A DNA stretch of 64,000 nucleotides. Source: Frankia nepalensis. GTDB lineage: Bacteria; Actinomycetota; Actinomycetes; Frankiales; Frankiaceae. The notes under the pieces are model-generated. The model worked only from the letters and a program-made list of their open reading frames with translations, did no database searches and was not told where the DNA came from. Within the stretch, counting starts at the first letter, position 1. Every line of letters starts with the position of its first letter. This document shows, piece after piece, positions 7,572 to 16,197 of the stretch. The stretch is taken from positions 56,896 through 120,895 of the forward strand of contig NZ_JADWYU010000093.1 of NCBI RefSeq assembly GCF_016786325.1. The letters are read 5' to 3'. The position numbers and the translations under genes are program-made.

Positions 7572-9233
7572 GTGTCGGAACGATCGGTCTGGACGGAGCG
7601 CTCGGCGGCTGGCCCGCCGGTCCCCGGCGAGCCGCTGCGCTCCTCCGACCCACGCATGATCGGCCGCTACGAGGTGCTCAGCCGCCTCGGCGCCGGCGGG
7701 ATGGGTGCCGTCTACCTCGCCAAGGACCCGAGCGGCCGCCGGGTCGCGGTCAAGGTGATCCGCGGCGAGCTGGCGAACGACGAGGAGTTCCGGGCGCGGT
7801 TCGGCGACGAGGTGACGGCGGCCCGGCGGGTGGCGCCGTTCTGCACCGCCGAGGTGCTCGACGCCGACCCGCACGCCCACAACCCCTACCTGGTCACCGA
7901 GTTCATCGAGGGCAAGCGGCTGGACACGGCCGTCGAGGAGTCGGGGCCGCTCGGCAAGTCGACCCTGCAGGGGGTCGCCGTCGGCGTCGCGTCGGCGCTG
8001 ACCGCGATCCACGGCGCCGGGATCGTGCACCGCGACCTCAAGCCGAGCAACGTCATGCTGTCGTACTCCGGGCCCCGAGTGATCGACTTCGGGATCGCCC
8101 GCGCGCTCGACGCGGTCGCCGGCCGCACCCGCTCGGGCATCGTGCTCGGGTCGCTCGGCTGGATGGCGCCCGAGCAGATGGAGGGCAGCCCGGTCGGGCC
8201 CGCCACCGACATCTTCGCGTGGGGCCTGCTGATCGGCTACGCGGCCACCGGCGTCCACCCGTATGGCGAGGGCAGCTTCTACGAGATCTCCGAGCGGGTC
8301 CTGACGGGCAGCCCCGACCTGTCCGGCATCCCCGCCGACCTGCGCCCGGTCGTCGCCGCCACGCTGGGCCGCGACCCGCGGCTGCGCCCGTCCGCGGAGC
8401 AGATCCTGCTCACCCTGCTCGGCGAGACCGGGCGGGGCAACGTGCGGGCGGCCGCCACCCGGGTGATCGACGGCACCTGGCCGGGTGTCCGCCAGGGCGG
8501 GGGCGCCCTGGACCCGACCCGCCTCGGCGGGCCGACGGCCGCCCCCGGGCACCACGGCGGCGGGGCTGGCCACGGCGGCGGCGAGGCGGCCTACCGGGGT
8601 GGGCAGGGCTCGCGCCAGGCCGGCGGCTACGGGAACGACTACCGAGGTGACCGGCCCGCCCAGGGCGCCGACGCCGGCTACGACGCCGGCTACGGCAGGA
8701 GCGCCGGCTACCAGGGCGGCGCCGCGGGCCGGGCCGGGCAGGACGCGGGCCGCCGGCAGCGCGGCGGCGGCTACATCCGCTTCGAGGAGCCAGCGCCCGC
8801 GCCCGCGCCGCGACGGGCCGCGGGCCGGGACCAGGCGTCCTACCGGCCGCCGTACCAGCCGGCTCCGCCGGCAGCGGCTCGCCCGGCGCCGCCACCGCCA
8901 CCGCCACCGCCGGCCCCGGCGCCGCGCCCCGAGCGCGCGCCCCGGGCCCGGCGCCGGCGCCGGTTCCGGATCCCGTTCAAGAAGACGATCCTGTTCGTCC
9001 TGATGGTTCTGCTGCTGCTGTCGGCCGCCGACCAGATCGCGAGCGCGGTCAACGAGAAGCGCGAGGCGCTCTGGAACCGGCTCGTCGACCGGGTGGAACA
9101 GCAGATCGACGAGTGGCGTGGCCAGGCGGGCGACGCCGTCAACGACGTCCCCGGGCAGCTCACGGATGAGATCGGCGACCGGATCAACGACAGGCCGGCC
9201 ACAGGCGGGCCGGGACCGGGTCAAGCTCCCTGA
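7572..9233 (+). CDS. membrane-anchored serine/threonine protein kinase, PknB-like
   Basis: A Hanks-type kinase of 553 residues. The glycine loop is LGAGGMGAVY (39-48), catalytic Lys is K61, HRDLKPSN begins at 153 and DFG is 172-174, so the catalytic set is complete. The region from about 300 to 465 is Gly/Ala/Pro/Tyr-rich and disordered, ending in Arg-rich sequence before a hydrophobic segment at about 474-490. A short tail of about 60 residues would lie outside the membrane. No PASTA or other sensor domain is visible. The start is chosen at GTG 7572 (VSERSVW); GTG 7566 and ATG 7524 are alternatives. The substrate and signal are unknown. It stands alone, followed by a small protein gene. Confidence 0.88.
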   Translation: MSERSVWTERSAAGPPVPGEPLRSSDPRMIGRYEVLSRLGAGGMGAVYLAKDPSGRRVAVKVIRGELANDEEFRARFGDEVTAARRVAPFCTAEVLDADPHAHNPYLVTEFIEGKRLDTAVEESGPLGKSTLQGVAVGVASALTAIHGAGIVHRDLKPSNVMLSYSGPRVIDFGIARALDAVAGRTRSGIVLGSLGWMAPEQMEGSPVGPATDIFAWGLLIGYAATGVHPYGEGSFYEISERVLTGSPDLSGIPADLRPVVAATLGRDPRLRPSAEQILLTLLGETGRGNVRAAATRVIDGTWPGVRQGGGALDPTRLGGPTAAPGHHGGGAGHGGGEAAYRGGQGSRQAGGYGNDYRGDRPAQGADAGYDAGYGRSAGYQGGAAGRAGQDAGRRQRGGGYIRFEEPAPAPAPRRAAGRDQASYRPPYQPAPPAAARPAPPPPPPPPAPAPRPERAPRARRRRRFRIPFKKTILFVLMVLLLLSAADQIASAVNEKREALWNRLVDRVEQQIDEWRGQAGDAVNDVPGQLTDEIGDRINDRPATGGPGPGQAP

Positions 9234-9318
9234 GTCCTCACCCACGGCGGGTGACCGGATCCTGGACGGATCGTGTTCTGGGTGCATGATGAAGGCGCCT
9301 GGCAGGTACAACCCCGTC

Positions 9319-9516
9319 ATGGCGAACTTCGCGCAGCGGGTCTCGGAGATGCTGCACAACCCGAAGACCCAGGAGATGATCAACAAGGTCAAGGCGCAGA
9401 CGAACAAGCCGGAGAACAAGGCGAAGATCCAGCAGTTCGCGGACAAGCTGCGCCACCGGGCCTCGTCCTCGTCCAGCCGTAGTGGCCCCGGCACCGGCCC
9501 CGGTACCGGCTACTGA
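9319..9516 (+). CDS. small basic helical protein, function unknown
   Basis: A 65-residue protein rich in Lys, Gln and Asn with a predicted helical core (FAQRVSEMLHNPKTQEMINK) and a Ser/Gly/Thr tail. It resembles short antitoxin-like or nucleoid-associated small proteins of actinobacteria only in size and composition; I do not recognise a family. The A/T-richer, Lys-rich coding stretch stands out against its neighbours, which supports real selection on the protein. Starts at ATG 9286 or 9289 would add ten or eleven residues. It follows the kinase gene by 85 bp and might be its substrate or simply an independent gene. Confidence 0.6.
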   Translation: MANFAQRVSEMLHNPKTQEMINKVKAQTNKPENKAKIQQFADKLRHRASSSSSRSGPGTGPGTGY

Positions 9517-9707
9517 CCGCCAGTTGGTCGGCCACCACACGCACCATCGCTGCCTCGGCGCGCCGCGCGCCGGGGCAGCGGCCAGCAGGCACGGATCCCG
9601 ACCGGGCGGGCTCCACGCAGGGGCCGACGGCGCCGCGATCGGCGACATCGCGGTCAAGGCCACAGGGCTGGGCGCTCCAGGAAAAACCCGCGCAATGACC
9701 GGGAGAC

Positions 9708-9720
9708 TAGGATCGGGCCG
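9708..9720 (+). promoter_or_regulatory. -10 element for a leaderless mqnC transcript
   Basis: TAGGAT (9708-9713) fits the actinobacterial -10 and ends 7 bases before the GTG start of mqnC. No ribosome site precedes that GTG, which is consistent with a leaderless mRNA. No -35 is evident. Confidence 0.4.
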
Positions 9721-10875
9721 GTGAGCGAGATCCGATCCTTGCTGGCCAGGGCCGCCGACGGCGGCCGGATCACGCCTGACGAGGCGCTGCTGCTCTACAC
9801 CCAGGCGCCGCTGCACGCGCTCGGGCTGGCGGCGGACGCCGTGCGTCGGCGGCGCTTCCCGGACGGCATCGCGACCTACATCATCGACCGCAACATCAAC
9901 TACACCAACGTCTGCGTGACGGCCTGCAGGTTCTGCGCGTTCTACCGGGCGCCGAAGCACCAGGAGGGCTGGGTCCGCGACGTCGACGACATCGTCGCCA
10001 AATGCGGCGAGGCGGTCGAGCTGGGCGCCACCCAGATCATGCTGCAGGGCGGCCACCACCCGGACTTCGGCATCGAGTGGTACGAGGCCGCCTTCTCGGC
10101 CATCAAGCGGGCCCACCCGCGGCTGGCGCTGCACTCGCTGGGCGCGAGCGAGGTCGTGCACATCGCTCGCGTCTCGGGGCTGACCCACGAGCAGGTCATC
10201 ATCCGGCTGCGTGACGCGGGCCTGGACAGCTTCGCCGGTGCCGGCGCCGAGATCCTCACCGAGCGGCCGAGGGCCGCGATCGCCCCGCTCAAGGAGCCGG
10301 GTCACGTCTGGCTGTCCGTGATGGAGATCGCGCACGGCCTCGGCGTCGAGTCGACCGCGACGTTCATGATGGGCACCGGCGAGACCAACACTGAGCGCAT
10401 CGAGCACATGCGGATGATCCGTGACGTTCAGGACCGTACCGGCGGTTTTCGGTCGTTCATCCCCTGGACGTACCAGCCGGAGAACAACCATCTTCGCGGG
10501 CGCACACAGGCGACGATCTTTGAATACCTGCGGCTCGTGGCCGTCGCCCGGTTGTTCTTCGACAACGTCGCGCACCTCCAGGGCTCCTGGCTGACCACCG
10601 GCAAGGAGGTCGGGCAGCTCACCCTGCACCTCGGCGCGGACGACCTGGGCTCCGTGATGCTGGAGGAGAACGTCGTCTCCTCCGCCGGCGCCCGGCACCG
10701 CACCAACCGTTCCGAACTGATCCACCTGATTCGGGCCGCCGACCGGATCCCCGCGCAGCGCGACACCCTCTACAACCATCTGGTGGTCCACCGCGACCCC
10801 GCCGACGACCCGTCCGACGACCGGGTGGCCTCGCACTACTCGTCGACCGCGCTCCCGCTGGTCCAGGCGGGGTGA
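9721..10875 (+). CDS. mqnC: cyclic dehypoxanthinyl futalosine synthase, radical SAM
   Basis: Converts dehypoxanthinyl futalosine to its cyclic form in the futalosine route to menaquinone. It has 384 residues with the radical SAM cluster motif CVTACRFC (C65, C69, C72), preceded by RNINYTNV, the MqnC/MqnE/CofH-type context. The match is best to MqnC; CofH and MqnE are related, but CofH would sit with F420 genes and here the neighbours are menaquinone genes. Its stop overlaps the GTG of the methyltransferase gene that follows, so the two are co-translated. This shows the organism makes menaquinone by the futalosine pathway rather than by MenFDHCEB, at least for this step. Confidence 0.9.
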   Translation: MSEIRSLLARAADGGRITPDEALLLYTQAPLHALGLAADAVRRRRFPDGIATYIIDRNINYTNVCVTACRFCAFYRAPKHQEGWVRDVDDIVAKCGEAVELGATQIMLQGGHHPDFGIEWYEAAFSAIKRAHPRLALHSLGASEVVHIARVSGLTHEQVIIRLRDAGLDSFAGAGAEILTERPRAAIAPLKEPGHVWLSVMEIAHGLGVESTATFMMGTGETNTERIEHMRMIRDVQDRTGGFRSFIPWTYQPENNHLRGRTQATIFEYLRLVAVARLFFDNVAHLQGSWLTTGKEVGQLTLHLGADDLGSVMLEENVVSSAGARHRTNRSELIHLIRAADRIPAQRDTLYNHLVVHRDPADDPSDDRVASHYSSTALPLVQAG

Positions 10876-11669
10876 GCCCCGCGACGGAGGCCTCCAGCCG
10901 GGGCGGCGTGCGCGCCGGGCTGGACAAGCGGCCGGACGAGGTCGCGGCGATGTTCGACCAGGTCGCCCGCCGGTACGACGTGACCAACGCTGTCCTGTCG
11001 GCCGGCCGCGACCGGGGCTGGCGCAGGGCGACGGCCGAGGCGCTGCGGCTGGAGCCGGGGCTGCGGGTGCTCGACCTCGCCGCCGGCACCGCCACCTCGT
11101 CGCGCGCGTTCGCCACCCGGGGCACCGACGTGGTCGCCTGCGACTTCTCCGTCGGCATGCTGCGCGCCGGGCAGGCGCGGCTCGCCCGCAAACCGCTGGC
11201 GGGCAGCCGGCCGCGCGAGGCGACGGCCGAGACCCGGCCGCCGGCGGCCCCGCCCGCCGGTTCCGTCCATCTCGTCGCCGGCGACGGGCTGCGGCTGCCG
11301 TTCCCCGACGAGGCCTTCGACCGGGTGACGATCTCGTTCGGGCTGCGCAACGTCGCGGACGTGCCGCGCTGCCTCGCGGAGCTGCGCCGGGTGACCCGCC
11401 CGGGCGGGCGGCTGGTCGTGTGCGAGTTCAGCCGGCCGACCTGGGGGCCGATGCGCCGGGTCTACCTGGAGTACCTGATGCGCGCGCTGCCGGCGGTGGC
11501 CCGCGCGGTCAGCAGCAGCGCCGACTCCTACGTCTACCTCGCCGAGTCGATCAGGGCCTGGCCCGGCCAGGCCGAGCTCGCCGACCTCCTGCGCGAGGCC
11601 GGCTGGACCGGCGTCGGCTGGCGGAACCTCACCGGCGGCATCGTCGCCCTGCACCACGGCGACCGTTGA
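10872..11669 (+). CDS. menG: demethylmenaquinone methyltransferase
   Basis: SAM-dependent C-methylation of demethylmenaquinone, the last step of menaquinone synthesis. The 265-residue protein begins with a UbiE-type helix ([20 protein letters not shown]), followed by the SAM loop [29 protein letters not shown] and GLRNVADV signatures. An Ala/Pro-rich insertion sits between the SAM loop and the third strand at about residue 110-130. The start GTG overlaps the mqnC stop, so early- and late-pathway enzymes are co-expressed. A hairpin follows the gene. Confidence 0.88.
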   Translation: MSPATEASSRGGVRAGLDKRPDEVAAMFDQVARRYDVTNAVLSAGRDRGWRRATAEALRLEPGLRVLDLAAGTATSSRAFATRGTDVVACDFSVGMLRAGQARLARKPLAGSRPREATAETRPPAAPPAGSVHLVAGDGLRLPFPDEAFDRVTISFGLRNVADVPRCLAELRRVTRPGGRLVVCEFSRPTWGPMRRVYLEYLMRALPAVARAVSSSADSYVYLAESIRAWPGQAELADLLREAGWTGVGWRNLTGGIVALHHGDR

Positions 11670-11701
11670 CGGCGTTCCGTTCCTGGGATCGAGCCAGGGG
11701 C

Positions 11702-11735
11702 AGTGGTGCCGAAAAGCGCCGTGCTCGGCACCACT
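11702..11735 (+). terminator. hairpin after menG
   Basis: Perfect 11-bp arms AGTGGTGCCGA (11702-11712) and TCGGCACCACT (11725-11735) enclose a 12-base loop, 33 bp past the menG stop. No U tract follows, which is usual for actinobacterial terminators, so the structure is clear but its role is inferred. Confidence 0.55.
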
Positions 11736-12300
11736 ACCTCGGGGATCATGACCGGGTGCCCCACAGGTCGTGACCGGAGGTGCCCGGTGGGTGCGTCGGC
11801 ACCCCTGGCGGTCGGTCTGACGGGTCTTGGGCCCTTGGTGCTGGCCGGGCCGGAGGCGGGCCAGATGGTCCCCTCGATCCCGGGATCGGTCGTGCTGGAC
11901 AGGTTGTGTTCGGTTCCACAGTGGCCGGGATCGTGGGGTCGTCGAACCGCCTTCACGGGTCGCTGGCACCACCGGTGTGGGTCGCCTCCGTGCCGGCCCG
12001 GTCGCTGTGCGGTCGGCCGGGAGCCGTCACCACGCCCTGCGGGCGGCCGGCCATCGCGCTGAGCGCTCCACCTGCGCGTTTCCGCTCGGGCGATGTCCGA
12101 CAAACAGCCCATTGGCGGTTCCGGGATCGCTCGGCCATGTGGCTGGATTGGTGCCGTCGTGGGGGTCTTGTGGTGAAGCGTCGCGATCATTGCCCGCTGC
12201 TGGTGGCAGCTCTATCACCCTTGGTGGCGGGTTGGGAGGCTGGCCGGGCTCGTCAGCGCTCAGAAGCATCCTGGTTGGTGCCATTGGCCGTGTGAGCCCC
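11736..12300. other. gene-poor stretch between menG and geranylgeranyl reductase
   Basis: More than 500 bp without a recognisable gene. By eye it is less GC-rich than its neighbours, with several open frames in both directions that show neither codon bias nor motifs. It could be decayed DNA, an unrecognised RNA, or a long control region. The end at 12300 is set by the promoter call that follows. Confidence 0.4.
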
Positions 12301-12343
12301 TACACTCGGCCGTAGCGGGAAGCTCGTGAAGAAATTCACGAGC
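12301..12343 (+). promoter_or_regulatory. promoter and palindromic operator ahead of the geranylgeranyl reductase gene
   Basis: TACACT (12301-12306) is a good actinobacterial -10. Fifteen bases later lies a perfect inverted repeat, GCTCGTGAA (12322-12330), 4 bases GAAA, TTCACGAGC (12335-12343). Placed just after the expected transcription start, it would be a repressor site or a 5' UTR hairpin. A/T richness of the core contrasts with its surroundings. Confidence 0.5.
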
Positions 12344-12441
12344 GCCTCGCGGAACTGTCGGGCAACGGCCGGCGAACCGCGCGCCCCCTGGGTGGGGGCG
12401 TGGTGGACGCTGGTCGTGCGGTGGACGAACCGGAGCATTTG

Positions 12442-13878
12442 GTGACGAAGGAGACGGCGCGGGAAGCGCGGCCAGATGGCGCGGCGAGCGCCGAGGCCGA
12501 TGCCGACGTGATCGTCGTCGGCGCCGGTCCGGCGGGCTCCGCTGCCGCCTACCACCTGGCCAGCTCGGGCCTGGACGTGTTGCTGCTGGAGAAGTCCCAT
12601 TTCCCGCGGGACAAGGTGTGCGGCGACGGGCTTACCCCGCGTGCCGTGGCGAGCCTGGTCAAGATGGGCATCGCCACCGACTCGGCCGCGGGCGGCGTGA
12701 CGATGGCGCAGCCGCGCGCCGCCGGAGACCCCCAGCCCGGCCTGGCCGGAGACGGCGTGACGATGGCGAAGCCGCACGCCGCCGCGGACCCCCAGCCCGG
12801 CATCGCGAGCGGCTGGGCGCGCAACAAGGGCCTGCGGATCATCGGCGGCGGGCTGCGGCTGGAGCTGCCCTGGCCGGAGCTGGCGAGCTTCCCCGACTAC
12901 GGCCTGGTCCGCCCGCGTTCCGACTTCGACGAGCTGCTGGCCCGCACCGCAGAGAAGGCGGGCGCCCGGCTGCGTGAGGGCACCACGGTCGCCGGCCCGC
13001 TGCGCGACGAGCGCACCGGCCGGGTGGTCGGTGTGACCGCCCGGGCGGGCGGCGATCGGGAGCCGGTGACCTACCGGGCGCCGGTCGTGGTCGCCGCCGA
13101 CGGCAACAGCGCGCGGCTCGCGCTGTCGATGGGCATCCGCCGCCGCGACGACCGGCCGCTCGGGGTCGCGGTCCGCCGGTACTACCGCAGCCCACGTACC
13201 CACGACGACTACCTCGAGTCCCACCTGGAGCTCTGGGAGGGCAAGCCCGGCGCGAGCCGGCTGCTGCCCGGCTACGGCTGGATCTTCGGGATGGGCGACG
13301 GCACCAGCAACGTCGGTCTCGGTATCCTCAACACCACCCCGGCCTTCGGCAACACCGACTACCGGGACCTGCTGCGCCGTTGGCTCGCCGCGCTGCCGCC
13401 CGAGTGGGGCTACACCGAGGACAACGCCACCGGCCCGGTGCGCGGCAGCGCGCTGCCGATGGGCTTCAACCGGACCCCGCACTACTCCGACGGCGTGCTG
13501 CTCGTCGGTGACGCCGGCGGGATGGTCAACCCGTTCAACGGCGAGGGCATCGCCTACGCGATGGAGTCGGGCGAGATCGCGGCCGACGTCGTCGTCCAGG
13601 CGCTGGCCCGCCGGGCGGACCCGGCCAGGGAGCGGGCGCTGCGCCAGTACCCCGAGGCGGTGCGGGCCCGCTACGGCGGCTACTACACCCTCGGCCGCGT
13701 CTTCGTGAACCTCATCGGCAATCCGACCGTGATGCGGCTGGCCACGAAGTACGGCCTGCCGCACCCGGTGCTGATGCGGTTCATGTTGAAGATCATGGCA
13801 AACCTTACCGACCCACGGGGAGGTGATGCGCACGACCGGATGATCAATGCGCTGTGCCGGCTCGCGCCGAGCGCGTAA
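12442..13878 (+). CDS. geranylgeranyl reductase family flavoprotein, probable menaquinone side-chain reductase
   Basis: An FAD protein of the geranylgeranyl reductase family. The dinucleotide site is VIVVGAGPAGSAAAYHLASS, the KVCGDGLTPRAV motif follows, and GVLLVGDAGGMVNPFNGEGI is the second FAD contact. In M. tuberculosis the related MenJ (Rv0561c), which reduces one isoprene of menaquinone, sits near menG and a polyprenyl synthase gene, and the same neighbours are found here, so a MenJ-like role is likely. The start chosen is GTG 12442, which has CGGAG 6 bases upstream; GTG 12400 is a longer alternative. Residues about 85-124 hold a near-perfect 20-residue tandem duplication not expected in the family. 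Confidence 0.82.
   Translation: MTKETAREARPDGAASAEADADVIVVGAGPAGSAAAYHLASSGLDVLLLEKSHFPRDKVCGDGLTPRAVASLVKMGIATDSAAGGVTMAQPRAAGDPQPGLAGDGVTMAKPHAAADPQPGIASGWARNKGLRIIGGGLRLELPWPELASFPDYGLVRPRSDFDELLARTAEKAGARLREGTTVAGPLRDERTGRVVGVTARAGGDREPVTYRAPVVVAADGNSARLALSMGIRRRDDRPLGVAVRRYYRSPRTHDDYLESHLELWEGKPGASRLLPGYGWIFGMGDGTSNVGLGILNTTPAFGNTDYRDLLRRWLAALPPEWGYTEDNATGPVRGSALPMGFNRTPHYSDGVLLVGDAGGMVNPFNGEGIAYAMESGEIAADVVVQALARRADPARERALRQYPEAVRARYGGYYTLGRVFVNLIGNPTVMRLATKYGLPHPVLMRFMLKIMANLTDPRGGDAHDRMINALCRLAPSA
12694..12813 (+). repeat. 60-bp in-frame tandem duplication inside the reductase gene
   Basis: Two adjacent 60-bp units (12694-12753 and 12754-12813) both begin GGCGTGACGATGGCG and encode GVTMA-x-P-x-AA-x-DPQPG. 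They differ at a minority of positions, so the duplication is not brand new, and the frame is kept. The unit lies between the first FAD region and the substrate domain. Confidence 0.85.
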
Positions 13879-14271
13879 GCACCACCGCCGGGACCATTCG
13901 TGCCCGGCCAGTACGCGCCGGTGACGAGGACGTGCCCGGGCCAGGGCGCCGACGGAAACGTTTGGCGCCGACCGGGGGAAACCCGTGGAAGGGCAGCATG
14001 CGCAGGGGCGTAAGCTGCGCTGCGCGCTGGCTCGATGGGGCGGCTTGGCGAGCCGCGGCACGGCGGTGCTGACGCCCGGAAGCGTGCGTGAGTGCAGCAA
14101 GCGGTACCAAGGAAAACGGCCCACCCAGCCGTGCCGGGAAATCACCGGCGCGCCGGGCGGCCAGAGGTCAGGACAGGCTCGCGGCGGCGCGAAAGCGCAG
14201 CGTCCAGCCGCGGCGGGGCAGGCAGTCCGGCGCAGGGCCGGCCACACATTCTCTGGAGAGAGGAGATCGGC
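13879..14271 (+). other. leader region of the nuo operon
   Basis: About 390 bp without a supported gene. TAAGCT (14011-14016) is a possible -10, which would leave a leader of roughly 250 bases. The end of the region carries a strong ribosome site, AGAGGAG, ahead of nuoA. I see no riboswitch that I can name. Confidence 0.4.
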
Positions 14272-14634
14272 ATGCTCTCCAACTACGTGCCGATCCTCGT
14301 CCTGGTCGCGATCGCCACGGCGTTCGCGGCCGGATCGATCGTGATCAGCATGCTGGTCGGGCCGAAGCGGTTCAACCGGGCCAAGCTCGACGCCTATGAG
14401 TGCGGCATCGAGCCGGAGCCGGTGCCGGCTGGGCCACGCCGTTTTCCGGTGAAGTTCTATCTCATCGCGATGCTCTTCATCATCTTCGACATCGAGATCA
14501 TCTTCCTGTACCCGTGGGCGGTTGCCTTCGGCGGCCTGGGCGTATTCGGGCTCGTCGAGATGGTGCTGTTCGTGGCTACGGTGTTCGTCGCCTACGCCTA
14601 CGTCTGGCGGCGGGGAGGCCTGGAATGGGACTAG
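14272..14634 (+). CDS. nuoA: NADH-quinone oxidoreductase subunit A
   Basis: A 120-residue membrane subunit of complex I with three predicted spans. The family signatures YECGIEP and [19 protein letters not shown] are present, the latter including the conserved acidic residues of the second span. A strong ribosome site, AGAGGAG, sits 7 bases before the ATG. The last codons overlap the start of nuoB, so the two are coupled. It is the first of fourteen nuo genes in the canonical A-N order. Confidence 0.93.
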   Translation: MLSNYVPILVLVAIATAFAAGSIVISMLVGPKRFNRAKLDAYECGIEPEPVPAGPRRFPVKFYLIAMLFIIFDIEIIFLYPWAVAFGGLGVFGLVEMVLFVATVFVAYAYVWRRGGLEWD

Positions 14635-15395
14635 AGGAGAAGCTGCCCAGCGGCGTGCTTCTCGCCAGTGTCGAGAAGCTCGCGGGCCTGGGCCGCAAGT
14701 CGTCGCTGTGGCCGGTGACCTTCGGCCTTGCCTGCTGCGCCATCGAGATGATGGGCACCGGCGCCGCGCGGTACGACCTTGCCCGGTTCGGCATGGAGGT
14801 CTTCCGGGCCAGCCCCCGCCAGGCCGACCTGATGATCGTCGCCGGCCGGGTGAGCCAGAAGATGGCCCCGGTGCTGCGGCAGATCTACGACCAGATGGCC
14901 GAGCCCAAGTGGGTGCTGGCCATGGGGGTCTGCGCCTCCAGCGGCGGCATGTTCAACAACTACGCCATCGTGCAGGGAGTCGACCACATCGTCCCGGTCG
15001 ACATGTACCTCCCCGGCTGCCCGCCGCGGCCGGAGATGCTGATGGACGCGATCATGAAGCTGCACCGGAAGATCCAGACGGGCCCGGTGTCCGGCAAGCT
15101 CGACCGCACCGAGATCGGCAACTCCCCGTACCCGAAGCCGATCGAGGTCGCCACCGCCCAGTCGGCGCTGCCCGAGGGCAGCCTCGACACCCGGACGCTG
15201 TCGGTCAACGACCGCAAGCGCTTCAAGATGCCCGCCGACGCCCCGCTGCCGGTCGGCCGCGGCGCGGTCGAGCCGGCGTCGCTCGACGCCCGCCGCCCGG
15301 CCGCCGTCACCCCGCCGTCGGTGTTCGGCCGCAAGCTGCTGCCGGTCGTCGAGAAGGTCGAAAAGTCAGAAACCAACGAGGTCCAGGAACCATGA
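14625..15395 (+). CDS. nuoB: NADH-quinone oxidoreductase subunit B
   Basis: Carries cluster N2, the last iron-sulfur cluster before quinone. The four ligands are C37 and C38 (LACCAIEMM), C103 (GVCASSGG) and C132 (PGCPPRPE). The conserved part ends near residue 155. A tail of about 100 residues, rich in Pro, Ala and charged residues, brings the protein to 256 residues, longer than the roughly 160-220 typical for the family. The tail has no motif that I recognise. The start overlaps the end of nuoA and the stop overlaps the nuoC start as ATGA. Confidence 0.93.
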   Translation: MGLEEKLPSGVLLASVEKLAGLGRKSSLWPVTFGLACCAIEMMGTGAARYDLARFGMEVFRASPRQADLMIVAGRVSQKMAPVLRQIYDQMAEPKWVLAMGVCASSGGMFNNYAIVQGVDHIVPVDMYLPGCPPRPEMLMDAIMKLHRKIQTGPVSGKLDRTEIGNSPYPKPIEVATAQSALPEGSLDTRTLSVNDRKRFKMPADAPLPVGRGAVEPASLDARRPAAVTPPSVFGRKLLPVVEKVEKSETNEVQEP

Positions 15396-16063
15396 GCGAG
15401 CTGGTACCGAACGGGGCCGCTGGCCGCCGACGGGACGCCTTCGGCGCGTCGGGCAGCGGTGACACCTCCGGCTTCGGCGGCCTGGTCGCCCCGCCGCCCG
15501 TGCTCACGTCCAGCGAGCGGCCGTTCGGCGACGAGCAGGCCGACACCGTCTACGACGCGCTCGAGCGGGCGTTCCCCGGGCTCGAGGAGGCGATCGAGCG
15601 GGTCGTCTTCGACCGGGGCGAGCTGACCCTGCACGTGCGGCGCGAGCACCTGCTCGCCGTCGCGCGCACCCTGCGCGACGACCCGGCGCTGCGCTTCGAG
15701 CTGCTGTCCTCGCTGTCCGGGGCGGACTACCTGGACGACCCGAGCGGACGCCGGCTGCACTCCGTCGTCCACCTGGCGTCGCTCACGTACCGGCGCCGGA
15801 TCCGCGTCGAGGTGTCCGTGTCGGCCGAGGACCCGGTGATGCCGAGCCTCACCCCGGTCTGGCCGACCGCCGACTGGCACGAGCGGGAGACCTACGACTT
15901 CTTCGGGATCATCTACGAGGGCCACCACGCGCTGACCCGGATCATGATGCCGGACGACTGGGAGGGCTACCCCCAGCGCAAGGACTACCCGCTCGGCGGC
16001 ATTCCGGTCGACTACAAGGGCGCCCAGGTGCCCCCGCCCGAGAAGCGCCGGAGCTACTCATGA
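15392..16063 (+). CDS. nuoC: NADH-quinone oxidoreductase subunit C
   Basis: The 30-kDa peripheral subunit, 223 residues, not fused to NuoD. The first 50 residues are a Gly/Ser/Pro-rich extension. The family signature [16 protein letters not shown] is followed by the conserved [13 protein letters not shown]. The start ATG overlaps the nuoB stop. The stop again forms ATGA, but with a short ORF rather than with nuoD, which begins 130 bp later. Confidence 0.92.
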   Translation: MSELVPNGAAGRRRDAFGASGSGDTSGFGGLVAPPPVLTSSERPFGDEQADTVYDALERAFPGLEEAIERVVFDRGELTLHVRREHLLAVARTLRDDPALRFELLSSLSGADYLDDPSGRRLHSVVHLASLTYRRRIRVEVSVSAEDPVMPSLTPVWPTADWHERETYDFFGIIYEGHHALTRIMMPDDWEGYPQRKDYPLGGIPVDYKGAQVPPPEKRRSYS

Positions 16064-16197
16064 GGACCCGGCGCGAAGCGACGGAGCGAACTAGGGACAC
16101 CGTGAGCGCAGGAGTGAGCGAGCGGAGTGGTCGTCCGAGGTACGAGGACGCCCGCGGAGTGAGCGAAGCGACGGAGCGAACTAGGGACGCAGCATGA
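16060..16197 (+). CDS. short repeat-derived ORF bridging nuoC and nuoD (45 aa)
   Basis: An ATG overlapping the nuoC stop (ATGA) opens a 45-codon frame that ends in a TGA overlapping the nuoD ATG. The peptide is Arg/Glu-rich with [13 protein letters not shown] segments occurring twice, because the DNA is made of a repeated intergenic motif. It could be a translated linker that preserves coupling after repeat insertion rather than a functional protein. Confidence 0.4.
   Translation: MRTRREATERTRDTVSAGVSERSGRPRYEDARGVSEATERTRDAA
16073..16188 (+). repeat. 26-bp direct repeat between nuoC and nuoD
   Basis: A 26-bp unit that begins GCGAAGCGACGGAGCGAACT occurs at 16073-16098 and 16163-16188, identical in both. 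Related GAGTGAGCGA words lie between. Similar short GAGCGAAGCG-type words occur in gaps near 50150 and 54120, so this looks like a dispersed repeat family of the genome. Confidence 0.8.

Noticed and set aside
7362..9494. 710-codon minus-strand frame opposite the kinase gene
   Set aside because: Antisense shadow with Val/Arg/Asp-rich composition; the kinase on the plus strand has all catalytic motifs.
11780..12295. Open frames in the menG-reductase gap
   Set aside because: Several overlapping frames in both directions, none with a ribosome site, codon bias or motif.
12400..12441. Longer start for the geranylgeranyl reductase
   Set aside because: GTG 12442 has a better placed CGGAG site; the extra residues have no conserved features.
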